NCBI GenBank assembly: GCA_028714035.1
Contig: JAQTNA010000010.1
Coordinates: forward strand, 1 to 64,000
Direction: 5' to 3'
Source: Rhodocyclaceae bacterium
GTDB lineage: Bacteria; Pseudomonadota; Gammaproteobacteria; Burkholderiales; Rhodocyclaceae
DNA length: 64,000 bases
This document shows, piece by piece, positions 34,078 through 42,327 of this stretch. Position 1 is the stretch's first letter. Every line of letters starts with the position of its first letter. Made by a program: the position numbers and the translations under genes. The notes below the pieces were generated by a model. It did not search any database. It saw only the letters and a program-made list of their open reading frames with translations, and was not told where the DNA came from.

Positions 34078-35472
34078 ATGCCCATGATTTTCCCGCCCAG
34101 CCCCGCCTTGCCCGCCGGCCACCTGCCCCGGCTGGTCAACCTGCGCTGGCTGGAAGTCGCCAGCCAGTTCCTGGTGCTGGGCATTGCCCGGCTCGGACTG
34201 GGCATGGACCTGCCGGTGGCGGCCATGGCCGGCGTCACCCTGTCCCTGGCGGGCGCCAATGCTCTCACCTGGCTGCGGCTGCGCAGCCACTGGCCGGTCA
34301 CCGATACGGAACTTTTCAGCCAGTTGTGCGCCGACGTACTGGCCCTCGCCACCCTCCTCTACCTCTCCGGAGGCTCGGCCAATCCTTTCGTCTCCCTCCT
34401 GCTCCTGCCGCTGACCATCGCCGCCACCACCCTGGCGCCACGGCTGGCCTGGGCCATGGCGGCACTCACGGTCGCCACCTACACCCTCCTGCTGTTTCAC
34501 AGCCTGCCCCTGCCCGAACCCAGCATCCAGTTGCCGCTGGTGCAGCGGCTGGTGGTGGGCGATGCACTGCCCCCGGACGCCTGCCACGTGGAACCGCCGG
34601 CCGGCAGCCACGGGGGCCACAACTCGCCCTCGACTGCCGGAACCAGCGGCAACGCCACCGGCTTCGCCCTGCACGTCCTGGGCATGTGGTTCAATTTCCT
34701 GGTGAGCGGCCTGGTGGTCGCCTTCTTCCTCACGCGCATGGCGGCCACCCTCCGGGACAGGGAAAGGGAACTGGCCGCGGCGCGGGAAAAGGCCCTGCGC
34801 CACGAGCAGATACTGGCCCTGGGCACCCTGGCCGCGGGTGCCGCGCACCAGTTGGGCACCCCCCTGTCCACCCTGGCCGTGGTACTGCGGGAAATGGAAC
34901 TGGAGCATGGCGCCGACGATCCCCGGTTGGCAGAAGACCTGGCCCTGGCCCGGCAGCAGGTGGGACGTTGCAAGGGCATCCTGTCCGACATCCTGGCGGA
35001 CGCGGGCCACCACCGCAGCGAGGGCGGCGAAGCGGTGGACGTGGAAAGCTTCCTGCGCTCCATGGTGGAGGACTGGCGCCTCCTGCGCCCCGGCGTGAAG
35101 TTGAGGCTGGACATGGACGGGCCACGCCCCGCCCCCAGCCTGATGACGGACCGCACCCTGGGGCATGCCCTGCTCAATCTCCTCGACAACGCCGCCGACG
35201 CCTCACCCGAGCTTGAAGTGGAACTGCGTGTACGCTGGCAGGCCGCCTCCTGCGTGCTGGAAATCCTGGATCGGGGTGCCGGCTTCACCTCCACGCCCCA
35301 GCCGGGCCGCCCTTTCCTGTCCACCAAGGCCGACAAGGGCGGGCTGGGCATAGGCCTGTTCCTTTCCAACGCCACCCTGGAACGTTTCGGCGGCAAGGTG
35401 GAACTGTTCAACCGCGAAGGTGGCGGCGCCTGTACCCGCGTTACCCTGCCGCTAAGGATTTCCGAGACCTGA
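34078..35472 (+). CDS. regB: Redox sensor histidine kinase RegB/PrrB
   Basis: 464 residues. Six membrane helices N-terminally, with the RegB quinone-binding heptapeptide variant GGSANPF after helix 3 (family GG-x-x-NPF). The H-box is AAGAAHQLGTPLSTLAVVLR (His at about 257), and the redox cysteine follows in QVGRCKGILSDI (Cys at about 298), both RegB hallmarks. C-terminal ATPase has LLDNAADASPE and GGLGIGLFLS. A periplasmic loop, CHVEPPAGSHGGH, is histidine-rich. It senses quinone/redox state and phosphorylates RegA, whose gene follows. Confidence 0.95.
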   Translation: MPMIFPPSPALPAGHLPRLVNLRWLEVASQFLVLGIARLGLGMDLPVAAMAGVTLSLAGANALTWLRLRSHWPVTDTELFSQLCADVLALATLLYLSGGSANPFVSLLLLPLTIAATTLAPRLAWAMAALTVATYTLLLFHSLPLPEPSIQLPLVQRLVVGDALPPDACHVEPPAGSHGGHNSPSTAGTSGNATGFALHVLGMWFNFLVSGLVVAFFLTRMAATLRDRERELAAAREKALRHEQILALGTLAAGAAHQLGTPLSTLAVVLREMELEHGADDPRLAEDLALARQQVGRCKGILSDILADAGHHRSEGGEAVDVESFLRSMVEDWRLLRPGVKLRLDMDGPRPAPSLMTDRTLGHALLNLLDNAADASPELEVELRVRWQAASCVLEILDRGAGFTSTPQPGRPFLSTKADKGGLGIGLFLSNATLERFGGKVELFNREGGGACTRVTLPLRISET

Positions 35473-35483
35473 GAAGCTTGCGC

Positions 35484-35560
35484 GTAGGTCGGGCGTAGGT
35501 GGGGCTTCAGCCCGACACCTAAAGCCACCCGCCTTCCCCTGTCGGGTTGAAACCCGACCT
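35484..35560. repeat. REP palindrome between regB and regA
   Basis: GTAGGTCGGGC... and GTAGGTGGGGCTTCAGCCCG at the left, complement GTCGGGTTGAAACCCGACCT at the right. It fills the regB-regA gap and overlaps the upstream extension of the regA frame, so the repeat could be transcribed as part of this two-gene operon. Confidence 0.85.
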
Positions 35561-35585
35561 GCCAGACTTGAATTCGACATCAGAC

Positions 35586-36131
35586 ATGCTACCCGACTCA
35601 GACCGCCCCTCCCTGCTCCTGGTGGATGACGACCCCGTCTTCCGTTCCGTCCTGGCACGGGCGCTCACCCGGCGCGGCTACGCCGTGGCCAGCGCCTGCG
35701 ACGTGGCCGAGGCCCTGGAGATGGCCACGGCCCAGCCCCCCGAATATGCCGTGCTGGACCTGAAGATGCCCGGCGAGAGCGGCCTGGTGCTGATCGAACG
35801 GCTCATGGAGCTGGATCCCGGCACGCGCATCGTCATGCTGACCGGCTACGCCAGCATCGCCACCGCCGTGGAAGCCATCAAGCTGGGCGCCACCCACTAC
35901 CTGGCCAAGCCCGCAGACGCCGACGAGATCGTGGCCGCCCTGGACCGCATCGAGGGCGACGCCTCCACCCCGGTCTCCGATTCGCCCCTGACGGTGGACC
36001 GGCTGGAGTGGGAGCACATCCAGAAGGTGCTGGCCGAGAACCAGGGCAACATCTCCGCCACCGCCCGCGCCCTGAAGATGCACCGCCGCACCCTGCAAAG
36101 AAAGCTGTCCAAGCGACCGGTCAGGGAGTGA
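35586..36131 (+). CDS. regA: Redox response regulator RegA/PrrA
   Basis: 181 residues. Receiver domain with DDD triad and phosphoacceptor D58 (YAVLDLKMPGESGLVLIERL), lysine in YLAKPADADEI, then a proline-containing linker and a Fis-type helix-turn-helix (NISATARALKMHRRTLQRKL). The short length and C-terminal HTH match RegA. Start ATG 35586 is chosen because the upstream ATG 35547 lies inside the REP. RegA controls respiration, carbon and nitrogen fixation genes in other proteobacteria. Confidence 0.95.
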   Translation: MLPDSDRPSLLLVDDDPVFRSVLARALTRRGYAVASACDVAEALEMATAQPPEYAVLDLKMPGESGLVLIERLMELDPGTRIVMLTGYASIATAVEAIKLGATHYLAKPADADEIVAALDRIEGDASTPVSDSPLTVDRLEWEHIQKVLAENQGNISATARALKMHRRTLQRKLSKRPVRE

Positions 36132-36196
36132 TGGATAAGGAAAATTTAAGAATTGAAGCGTACTGTCCGGGGGCATACCACCACAAGGAGACCCAC

Positions 36197-36532
36197 ATGA
36201 ACACCTCTCTGAAAATTCGTCTTCTTTCCCTGGCGCTGGCATCCCTCGCCGCGCTCCCGGCAGTGGCGGCGGATGGCACCCCACCTCCCGCTCCGGCGGC
36301 CACGGTCTATGGCTCCCAGCTCATGACGCCCCAGGAGCGCCGGGCCTACCGCATGAAGATGCGCACGGCCAAGACCCCGGAAGAACGGGCCCGGATTCGT
36401 GCCGAGCACCACTCGGCCATGCAGGCCCGCGCCCGGGAGAAGGGGCTGAGCCTGCCCGACATGCCACCTGCGGGCGGCGCCGGCATGGGTCCGGGGGGCG
36501 GCATGGGCCGCAACGCCCCGCCGGCGCAGTAA
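36197..36532 (+). CDS. Small periplasmic protein of unknown function
   Basis: 111 residues with a clear signal peptide (MNTSLKIRLLSLALASLAAL, cleavage near VAA). The mature part has a charged helical region MTPQERRAYRMKMRTAKTPE followed by EERARIRAEHHSAMQARARE, which resembles the LTxxQ/CpxP-like helical periplasmic fold only loosely, and a Gly/Met/Pro-rich tail. Good ribosome site AAGGAG. Lies between regA and the OmpR/QseC pair, same strand. Function unknown. Confidence 0.8.
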   Translation: MNTSLKIRLLSLALASLAALPAVAADGTPPPAPAATVYGSQLMTPQERRAYRMKMRTAKTPEERARIRAEHHSAMQARAREKGLSLPDMPPAGGAGMGPGGGMGRNAPPAQ

Positions 36533-36578
36533 CATCACCGGTTTACTAACAGACCGTCAGCCGCCGAGGGCACGAACC

Positions 36579-37235
36579 ATGCGTCTATTGCTGGTGGAAG
36601 ATGATCCCGTCCTGGGGGACGGCCTGGCCACGGGCCTATCCCAGGCAGGGTTCACGGTGGACTGGATGCAGGATGGTGCCCAGGGCGAGGCGGCCCTGGC
36701 CGCGGAGGATTTCGACTGCATGGTGCTGGACCTGGGTCTGCCCCGCCTGGACGGCCTGACCCTGCTGAGAAGGGCGCGCAGCACGGGCAACCAGGTGCCG
36801 GTGCTGATCCTCACGGCAAGGGACGCCACGGCGGACAAGATCGCCGGCCTGGACGGCGGCGCCGACGATTACCTGGTGAAGCCCGTGGACCTGGACGAGT
36901 TGGCGGCGCGCATCCGGGCACTCACCCGGCGGGCTCACGGCCGGGCCACGCCCGTGCTGGAACACGGCGCCCTGCGCCTGGACCCCGCCGCCCACCGCCT
37001 GACCCGCAACGGCGAAGAAATTCCCCTGTCATCCCGGGAGTTCGCCATCCTGCATCATCTGCTGGCAAACGCCGGCCGCGTGGTCACCCGCGCCCAACTG
37101 GAACAGGCGCTGTACGGCTGGCAGACGGAAGTGGACAGCAACGCCGTGGAGGTCCATATCCATCACCTGCGCAAGAAGCTCGGCAGTGAGGTGATCCGTA
37201 CCCTGCGCGGCGTCGGCTACCTGGTGTCGAAATGA
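36579..37235 (+). CDS. OmpR-family response regulator
   Basis: 218 residues: receiver (phosphoacceptor D51 in MVLDLGLPRLDGLTLL, K in YLVKPVDLDEL) and winged-helix OmpR/PhoB DNA-binding domain (LSSREFAILHHLLANAGRVV, VEVHIHHLRKKLG, IRTLRGVGYLV). Closest in style to QseB/PmrA. Overlaps the kinase gene by four bases. Confidence 0.93.
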   Translation: MRLLLVEDDPVLGDGLATGLSQAGFTVDWMQDGAQGEAALAAEDFDCMVLDLGLPRLDGLTLLRRARSTGNQVPVLILTARDATADKIAGLDGGADDYLVKPVDLDELAARIRALTRRAHGRATPVLEHGALRLDPAAHRLTRNGEEIPLSSREFAILHHLLANAGRVVTRAQLEQALYGWQTEVDSNAVEVHIHHLRKKLGSEVIRTLRGVGYLVSK

Positions 37236-38608
37236 GGGGGCCCAACAGATTTTCCCTGCGCCGGCGGCTTCTCGCCTTGCTGCTGTCCGGGACCGCCGCC
37301 TTCTGGGTCCTGGTGGCGGGCCTCAGCTATTTCAACGCCCACCACGAGGTGGACGAGTTGTTCGATGTCCAGATGGCCCAACTGGGCCACACCCTGCTGG
37401 CCCTGGCCCTGTCCGACGCGGACGGCCCGGAGCCGGACATGGCCTGGCCCCACATGGGCCGCGGTCATCGTCGGCACGGGCTGTCCGAGGAACCCCGGAT
37501 GATGTTCCAGTTGCGCGACGGGCAGGGTCGCCTGCTCCTGCGCACTCCCAACGCGCCGGAGACCCCGCTCACCGGGCGCGAGGGTTTCTCGGAAGTCAGG
37601 GATGCCTCCGGCCACTGGCGCTATTTCCTGATCCACGATCCGGACAACCGTTTCCAGGTCCAGATCGGCGAAGACCATGCGGTTCGGGACGAGCTCATCC
37701 AGAAGACCGTCGCCCAGTTCATGCTGCCCATCCTGCTCGGCCTGCCGCTCCTCGGGCTTTGGGTCTGGCATGCCATCGGCCGGGGCCTCGCCCCCCTGTC
37801 GGGGATAAGGGAGGAACTGGATCGCAGGGGACCGGACCACCTGGCCAGCCTGCCGGCGGAAGCCATTCCGGAGGAAATCGCCCCCCTGGTGGCCACGCTC
37901 AACCGACTGCTGGGGGAGATCGAACAGACCCTGGAATCGGAAAGGTGCTTCACGGCGGACGCCGCCCACGAACTGCGCACGCCGCTCGCCGCCCTCCAGA
38001 CCCAGCTCCACGTGGCCCAGCGCGCCCGGGACGAGGAAGAGAGGGAACATGCCCTGAACCAGATGCGGGAAGGCCTCAAGCGCACCAGCCGGCTGGTGGA
38101 ACAGATGCTGCACCTGGCACGTCTGGACCCGGAACGCAGCCTGCCCCAGTCGGCACCGCTGGACCTGGCGGAACTGGCGCGGGACGTGTGCGCCGAACTG
38201 GGCGCCCATGCCCTGGACAAGGGCCTGGACCTCACCCTGGAGGCGGAAGAATCCGCGCCCATGGCCGGAGCGCAGGACTGGCTGCGGGTCCTGGTGCGCA
38301 ACCTGGTGGATAACGCCATCCGTTACACGCCGACCGGCGGCCAGATCATGCTCGCCGTGTCCCCCGGAAGCGCCACGGCAGGGCCGATCCTGCACGTGGG
38401 CGACTCCGGCCCCGGCATCCCGCCGGAAATGAGGGATGCCGCCCTGCGCCGCTTTCACCGCCTGGACGGCACCGGCCAGAGCGGCCACGGCCTGGGCCTG
38501 TCCATCGTCGCCCGCATCGCCGAACTGCACGGCGCCGTCCTGAGCCTGGAACGCGACCCCCATCTACATGGCCTGGGGGTTACACTGGTGTTTCCTTCCC
38601 AGGCCTGA
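37232..38608 (+). CDS. QseC/PmrB-type sensor histidine kinase
   Basis: 458 residues: two membrane helices, a periplasmic domain, HisKA with CFTADAAHELRTPLAALQTQ (His at about 246), HATPase with LVDNAIRYTPTGG, GDSGPGIPPEM and GHGLGLSIVARIA. The periplasmic domain contains a histidine cluster, WPHMGRGHRRHG, that may bind a metal. Partner of the response regulator upstream. The downstream neighbour is a P-type ATPase gene (after a repeat), which might be a target; this is inference. Confidence 0.93.
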   Translation: MRGPNRFSLRRRLLALLLSGTAAFWVLVAGLSYFNAHHEVDELFDVQMAQLGHTLLALALSDADGPEPDMAWPHMGRGHRRHGLSEEPRMMFQLRDGQGRLLLRTPNAPETPLTGREGFSEVRDASGHWRYFLIHDPDNRFQVQIGEDHAVRDELIQKTVAQFMLPILLGLPLLGLWVWHAIGRGLAPLSGIREELDRRGPDHLASLPAEAIPEEIAPLVATLNRLLGEIEQTLESERCFTADAAHELRTPLAALQTQLHVAQRARDEEEREHALNQMREGLKRTSRLVEQMLHLARLDPERSLPQSAPLDLAELARDVCAELGAHALDKGLDLTLEAEESAPMAGAQDWLRVLVRNLVDNAIRYTPTGGQIMLAVSPGSATAGPILHVGDSGPGIPPEMRDAALRRFHRLDGTGQSGHGLGLSIVARIAELHGAVLSLERDPHLHGLGVTLVFPSQA

Positions 38609-38644
38609 GCCACCCGCCATGCGCCAATTGACGGCCGATAATTC

Positions 38645-38758
38645 ACCGCAGCGGCGCAGAGGCGCGGAGAAAACAACAGCTTGTAAAGACTTCGGCGCTG
38701 CCGGCGGGGTCATTTCAGCGAAGTTATTGCTTTTCCTCCGCGCCTCTGCGCCTCGGCG
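38645..38758. repeat. Inverted repeat element, CCGCAGAG family, copy 2
   Basis: Left arm ACCGCAGCGGCGCAGAGGCG, right arm CCTCCGCGCCTCTGCGCCTC, about 114 bp in all. It fills the gap between the kinase gene and the ATPase gene. Other copies: 2606-2723 and 47504-47611. Confidence 0.75.
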
Positions 38759-38779
38759 ATTCAACAAGTCTTTGCCGGG

Positions 38780-41302
38780 ATGAGTCCTTCGTCCGGACCC
38801 GGCCTGAGCCGGGATGAGGTTGCACAGCGGCGCCTGGACGAGGGCTGGAACGAACTCGCCACCGACCAGAACCGGGGCCTGGCGGCCATCGCCCTGGAGG
38901 TATTGCGGGAACCCATGTTCCTGCTGCTCGTGGCCGCGGGCGGCATCTACCTGGCCATGGGCGACGCGCGGGAGGCCCTGGTGCTCCTGGGCTTCGTGCT
39001 CATCATCATGACCGTCACCATCCTCCAGGAGCGGCGCACCGAGAAGGCGCTGGAAGCCCTGCGCGACCTGTCCAGCCCCCGTGCCCTGGTGATACGGGAA
39101 GGCGAAACCGTGCGGATCGCCGGCCGGGAAGTGGTGCGGGACGACCTGGTGTTGCTGGAGGAAGGGGATCGCATACCCGCCGACGGCCTCCTGCTGGAGG
39201 CGCATGAACTGGCCTGCGACGAATCCCTCCTGACCGGCGAATCGGTAGCCGTGAGCAAGTTCGCCGGCGAGGGTGAGTCGGGCCAGGTCTTCGCCGGCAC
39301 CCTGGCGGTCGCCGGCCAGGGCCTGATGCGGGTCACGGCCACGGGCAGCCGCACGGAACTGGGCCGGATAGGAAAATCCCTGGCGGACATCCCCCCGGAG
39401 ACTTCACCTCTGCAAGGTGAGATCGCCCTCCTCACGCGCCGCCTGGCCGTCATCGGCGTCCTGCTGTGCCTGGCCACCGCCGCCCTCTACCTCCTGCTCC
39501 GGGGCGACCTGCTCGCCGGCCTCCTCGCCGGCATCACCCTGGCCATGGGCATCCTGCCCCAGGAGTTCCCGGTCATCCTGATCATCTTCCTGGCCCTGGG
39601 CGCCCGGCGCGTGGCGCGGGAGCGGGTGCTCACCCGGCGCCTGTCCGCCATCGAGACCCTGGGGGAGACCACCGTTCTATGCGTGGACAAGACCGGCACC
39701 CTGACCGAGAACCGCATGGCCCTGGCGAGCCTCGTGGTGGACGGCCGGGAACTGGCGGTCTCCAGCCCAGGCGGGCCGCAGGATTCCGCCGCCCTGCCCG
39801 AGCCCTACCATGAACTGCTGGAATACTGCGTGCTGGCCAGCGAAATCGCGCCCCGCGACCCCATGGAGCAGGCGTTCCACCTTTTCGCCCGCAGCAAACT
39901 GGCGGAGACGGAACACCTGCATCCGGACTGGGCGCTGGCCCGGGAGTACGAGCTCTCGCCGGAGATGCTGGCCATGTCCCACCTCTGGCGGCCCGAGGAA
40001 GGAGAGGCGCACGTGGTGGCGGCCAAGGGCGCCCCGGAGGCGATCTGCGACCTCTGCCACCTGGGCGAGGCAGAGCGGCAACGGATCGCGGCCGACGCGG
40101 AACGGCTGGCGGATCGGGGCCTGCGGGTGCTGGGGGTGGCCAAGGCGCGGCATGACGGCGCGGCCTGGCCGGAAATCCAGCATGACTTCGATTTCAGCTT
40201 CATCGGCCTGGTGGGCCTGGCCGACCCGCTGCGCCCCGGGGTACCGGCCGCGATCGCAGAATGCCGGCACGCCGGCATTCGGGTAGTGATGATCACCGGC
40301 GACCACCCGCACACGGCCCGCGCCATCGCCGAGCAAGCCGGCCTGCTCCGGGGGACGGTCCTCACCGGGCAGGAAATGGACGCCCTGCCGAAGAACGAAC
40401 TGGCCGCCAGGATCGGCCAGGCCGAAGTATTCGCCCGGGTGACGCCGCAGCAGAAATTGGCCATCGTGGAAGCGCTGAAGGCCTCCGGGGAAATCGTGGC
40501 CATGACCGGAGACGGGGTCAACGACGCGCCCGCGCTCAAGGCGGCCCACATCGGCATCAGTATGGGTCGGCGCGGCACGGACGTGGCCCGGGAAGCCGGC
40601 GCCCTGGTGCTGCTGGATGACGATTTTGCCGCCATCGTCTCGGCCATCCGCCTGGGCCGGCGCATCTTCTCCAACCTGCGCCAGGCCCTGATCTATACCC
40701 TGGCGGTGCACGTGCCGATCATTGGCCTCTCGATCATTCCGCTCCTCTTCGGCTGGCCCCTGGTGCTGGCGCCCATGCATATCGCCTTCCTGGAACTGGT
40801 CATCGCCCCGGCCTGCTCCGTCGTCTTCGAGGCCGAGGCCGAACATGGCGGCCTCATGCACCAGCCGCCGAGGCCGCGCTCCGAGCGCCTGGTAGCCGGC
40901 CGCCACCTGATGCTGGCCATGCTCCAGGGCCTGGCCTCCACCGCCGTGATCGTCGCCCTCTACCACTGGTCCCTGGTCCAAGGAGAGGACACGGCGCGCG
41001 CCCTGGCCTTCATCACCCTGGTCAGCGCCAACGCCGCGCTGGTCTTTGCCAGCCGCTCACCCCGGCCTGGACTCCTGCCGGCCTTCCGCGGGGTGCCGCC
41101 CGTCGGCCTGGCGGTGCTGGCCGCCACCCTGGCCAGCCTCCTGGCCACCGTCACCCTGCCCGACCTGGCCGCCGCCTTCCGCTTCGCCACGCCGGAGCCC
41201 GGCCAGAGTTTTCTCGCCCTCGCCGCCGGCCTTTCCTGTTTGGCCCTGTTCGAAGCCGCAAAATACCTGCTCGCTGCACAGACTCGCCAACTGTCGCCGT
41301 AG
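38780..41302 (+). CDS. P-type cation-transporting ATPase (P2-like)
   Basis: 840 residues with the full P-type architecture: actuator loop CDESLLTGESVAVSK (TGES), M4 ion motif ILPQEFPVILI (PEEFPV-type with Q for E), phosphorylation motif CVDKTGTLTENRM (Asp at about 303), KGAPEA, TGDGVNDAPALK hinge and 8-10 membrane segments. There is no N-terminal heavy-metal domain or CPx motif, so it resembles the broad Ca/Mn-type P2 ATPases. The transported ion is not decided by sequence alone. Near a TCS with a histidine-rich sensor and a manganese/calcium-type GDT1 gene. Confidence 0.9.
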   Translation: MSPSSGPGLSRDEVAQRRLDEGWNELATDQNRGLAAIALEVLREPMFLLLVAAGGIYLAMGDAREALVLLGFVLIIMTVTILQERRTEKALEALRDLSSPRALVIREGETVRIAGREVVRDDLVLLEEGDRIPADGLLLEAHELACDESLLTGESVAVSKFAGEGESGQVFAGTLAVAGQGLMRVTATGSRTELGRIGKSLADIPPETSPLQGEIALLTRRLAVIGVLLCLATAALYLLLRGDLLAGLLAGITLAMGILPQEFPVILIIFLALGARRVARERVLTRRLSAIETLGETTVLCVDKTGTLTENRMALASLVVDGRELAVSSPGGPQDSAALPEPYHELLEYCVLASEIAPRDPMEQAFHLFARSKLAETEHLHPDWALAREYELSPEMLAMSHLWRPEEGEAHVVAAKGAPEAICDLCHLGEAERQRIAADAERLADRGLRVLGVAKARHDGAAWPEIQHDFDFSFIGLVGLADPLRPGVPAAIAECRHAGIRVVMITGDHPHTARAIAEQAGLLRGTVLTGQEMDALPKNELAARIGQAEVFARVTPQQKLAIVEALKASGEIVAMTGDGVNDAPALKAAHIGISMGRRGTDVAREAGALVLLDDDFAAIVSAIRLGRRIFSNLRQALIYTLAVHVPIIGLSIIPLLFGWPLVLAPMHIAFLELVIAPACSVVFEAEAEHGGLMHQPPRPRSERLVAGRHLMLAMLQGLASTAVIVALYHWSLVQGEDTARALAFITLVSANAALVFASRSPRPGLLPAFRGVPPVGLAVLAATLASLLATVTLPDLAAAFRFATPEPGQSFLALAAGLSCLALFEAAKYLLAAQTRQLSP

Positions 41303-41354
41303 GGTGCGGTGAGGCACGAACCGCACCACGTGATGCGAGCGTGGCCAATGTGCC

Positions 41355-41529
41355 TCCTGATTGGTGCTGATCTTCAGCCAGAAAGTCATTGCGGGGTTTT
41401 GTGGGTCGGGCTTCAGCCCGACAAGCGCACCTTGGTCGCTACAGTCGGGCTGAAGCCCAACCTACAGGGAACCCGATTTTCCGGAAGTTCCTTGAAATAG
41501 TTTCAGATGAAGATCAGCGCTAATCAGGA
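41355..41529. mobile_element. MITE-like inverted-repeat element, copy 3 (with internal REP)
   Basis: Terminal inverted repeats TCCTGATTGGTGCTGATCTT (41355) and complement ending AGATCAGCGCTAATCAGGA (41529); about 19 of 22 bases match. The interior holds a REP palindrome (41401-41465: GTGGGTCGGGCTTCAGCCCG...). The tips TCCTGATT(A) resemble those of the element at 25687-25849. No coding potential. Confidence 0.7.
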
Positions 41530-41568
41530 TATGTCTAGCCCGATGCGGTTCGCTACGCTCACCACGTC

Positions 41569-42144
41569 CTACAAGCCCAGGCGCTCTCCGATGCCGAGGA
41601 GGGTGGCGATGCCCAGGAGGGCAAAGATCGCCGCGGCGATGGCGTGCACCAGGCGTACCGGCAGGACGTGGGCGGCGCGCTCGCCCAGGAACACCGCCGG
41701 AACGTCGGCGATCATCATGCCCAGGGTCGTCCCGGCCACCACCGGCAGCACCGCGTGGTACTGGGCGGCCAGGGCCACGGTGGCCACCTGGGTCTTGTCG
41801 CCCATCTCGGCCAGGAAGAAGGCCACCAGGGTCGTGCCGAAGACCCCCAACCGGGCCAACCGGGCCTCGCTCTCGTCGAACTCGTCCGGGACCAGGGTCC
41901 ATGCGGCCATGGCGATGAAGGAAACACCGAGAATCCAGCGCAGGGTTTCCGGTGCCAGAACGGCCGTGATCCACGCTCCCAGCGCCCCGGCCAGGCCGTG
42001 ATTGACCAGCGTGGCCACCAGGATGCCCAGCACGATGGGCAGGGGCTTTTTGAATCTGGCCGCGAGGATGAAGGCAAGCAGTTGGGTCTTGTCGCCGATT
42101 TCGGCGAGGGCGACGATGCCCGTGGAGACGAGGAAGCTTTCCAT
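41569..42144 (-). CDS. GDT1/UPF0016 family cation exporter (Mn2+-type)
   Basis: 191-residue membrane protein with six helices and two copies of the E-x-G-D-(K/R)-(T/S) motif, AEIGDKTQLLAF and AEMGDKTQVATV, the signature of the GDT1/TMEM165/MneA family of Mn2+/Ca2+ exporters. Full length with inverted-repeat internal symmetry. Start ATG 42144. Divergent from the hybrid kinase at 42328 and convergent with the ATPase gene. Confidence 0.92.
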   Translation of the reverse strand: MESFLVSTGIVALAEIGDKTQLLAFILAARFKKPLPIVLGILVATLVNHGLAGALGAWITAVLAPETLRWILGVSFIAMAAWTLVPDEFDESEARLARLGVFGTTLVAFFLAEMGDKTQVATVALAAQYHAVLPVVAGTTLGMMIADVPAVFLGERAAHVLPVRLVHAIAAAIFALLGIATLLGIGERLGL

Positions 42145-42327
42145 TTCATGTATCCATACAGAATAAAGGGGCACCGGCTCCCCGACCAAGGCCGCGATTG
42201 TAGCCGGTCAGGCCGCAGCGATGTCGGGGGCTCAAGATTCTCGCAGGCAAGCCGTTAAAATCCCCGTTGACGTTACAGTATTATTTCGAATGAAGCCGAG
42301 AATGGCCTGCCTCTGGGAAAGCCGCTC

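Noticed and set aside
42145-42327. Possible manganese (yybP-ykoY) riboswitch before the GDT1-type gene
   Set aside because: The leader shows a GGGGAGCC...GCCCC hairpin but not the conserved loop sequences of that riboswitch class as I know them; the hairpin alone is too weak.
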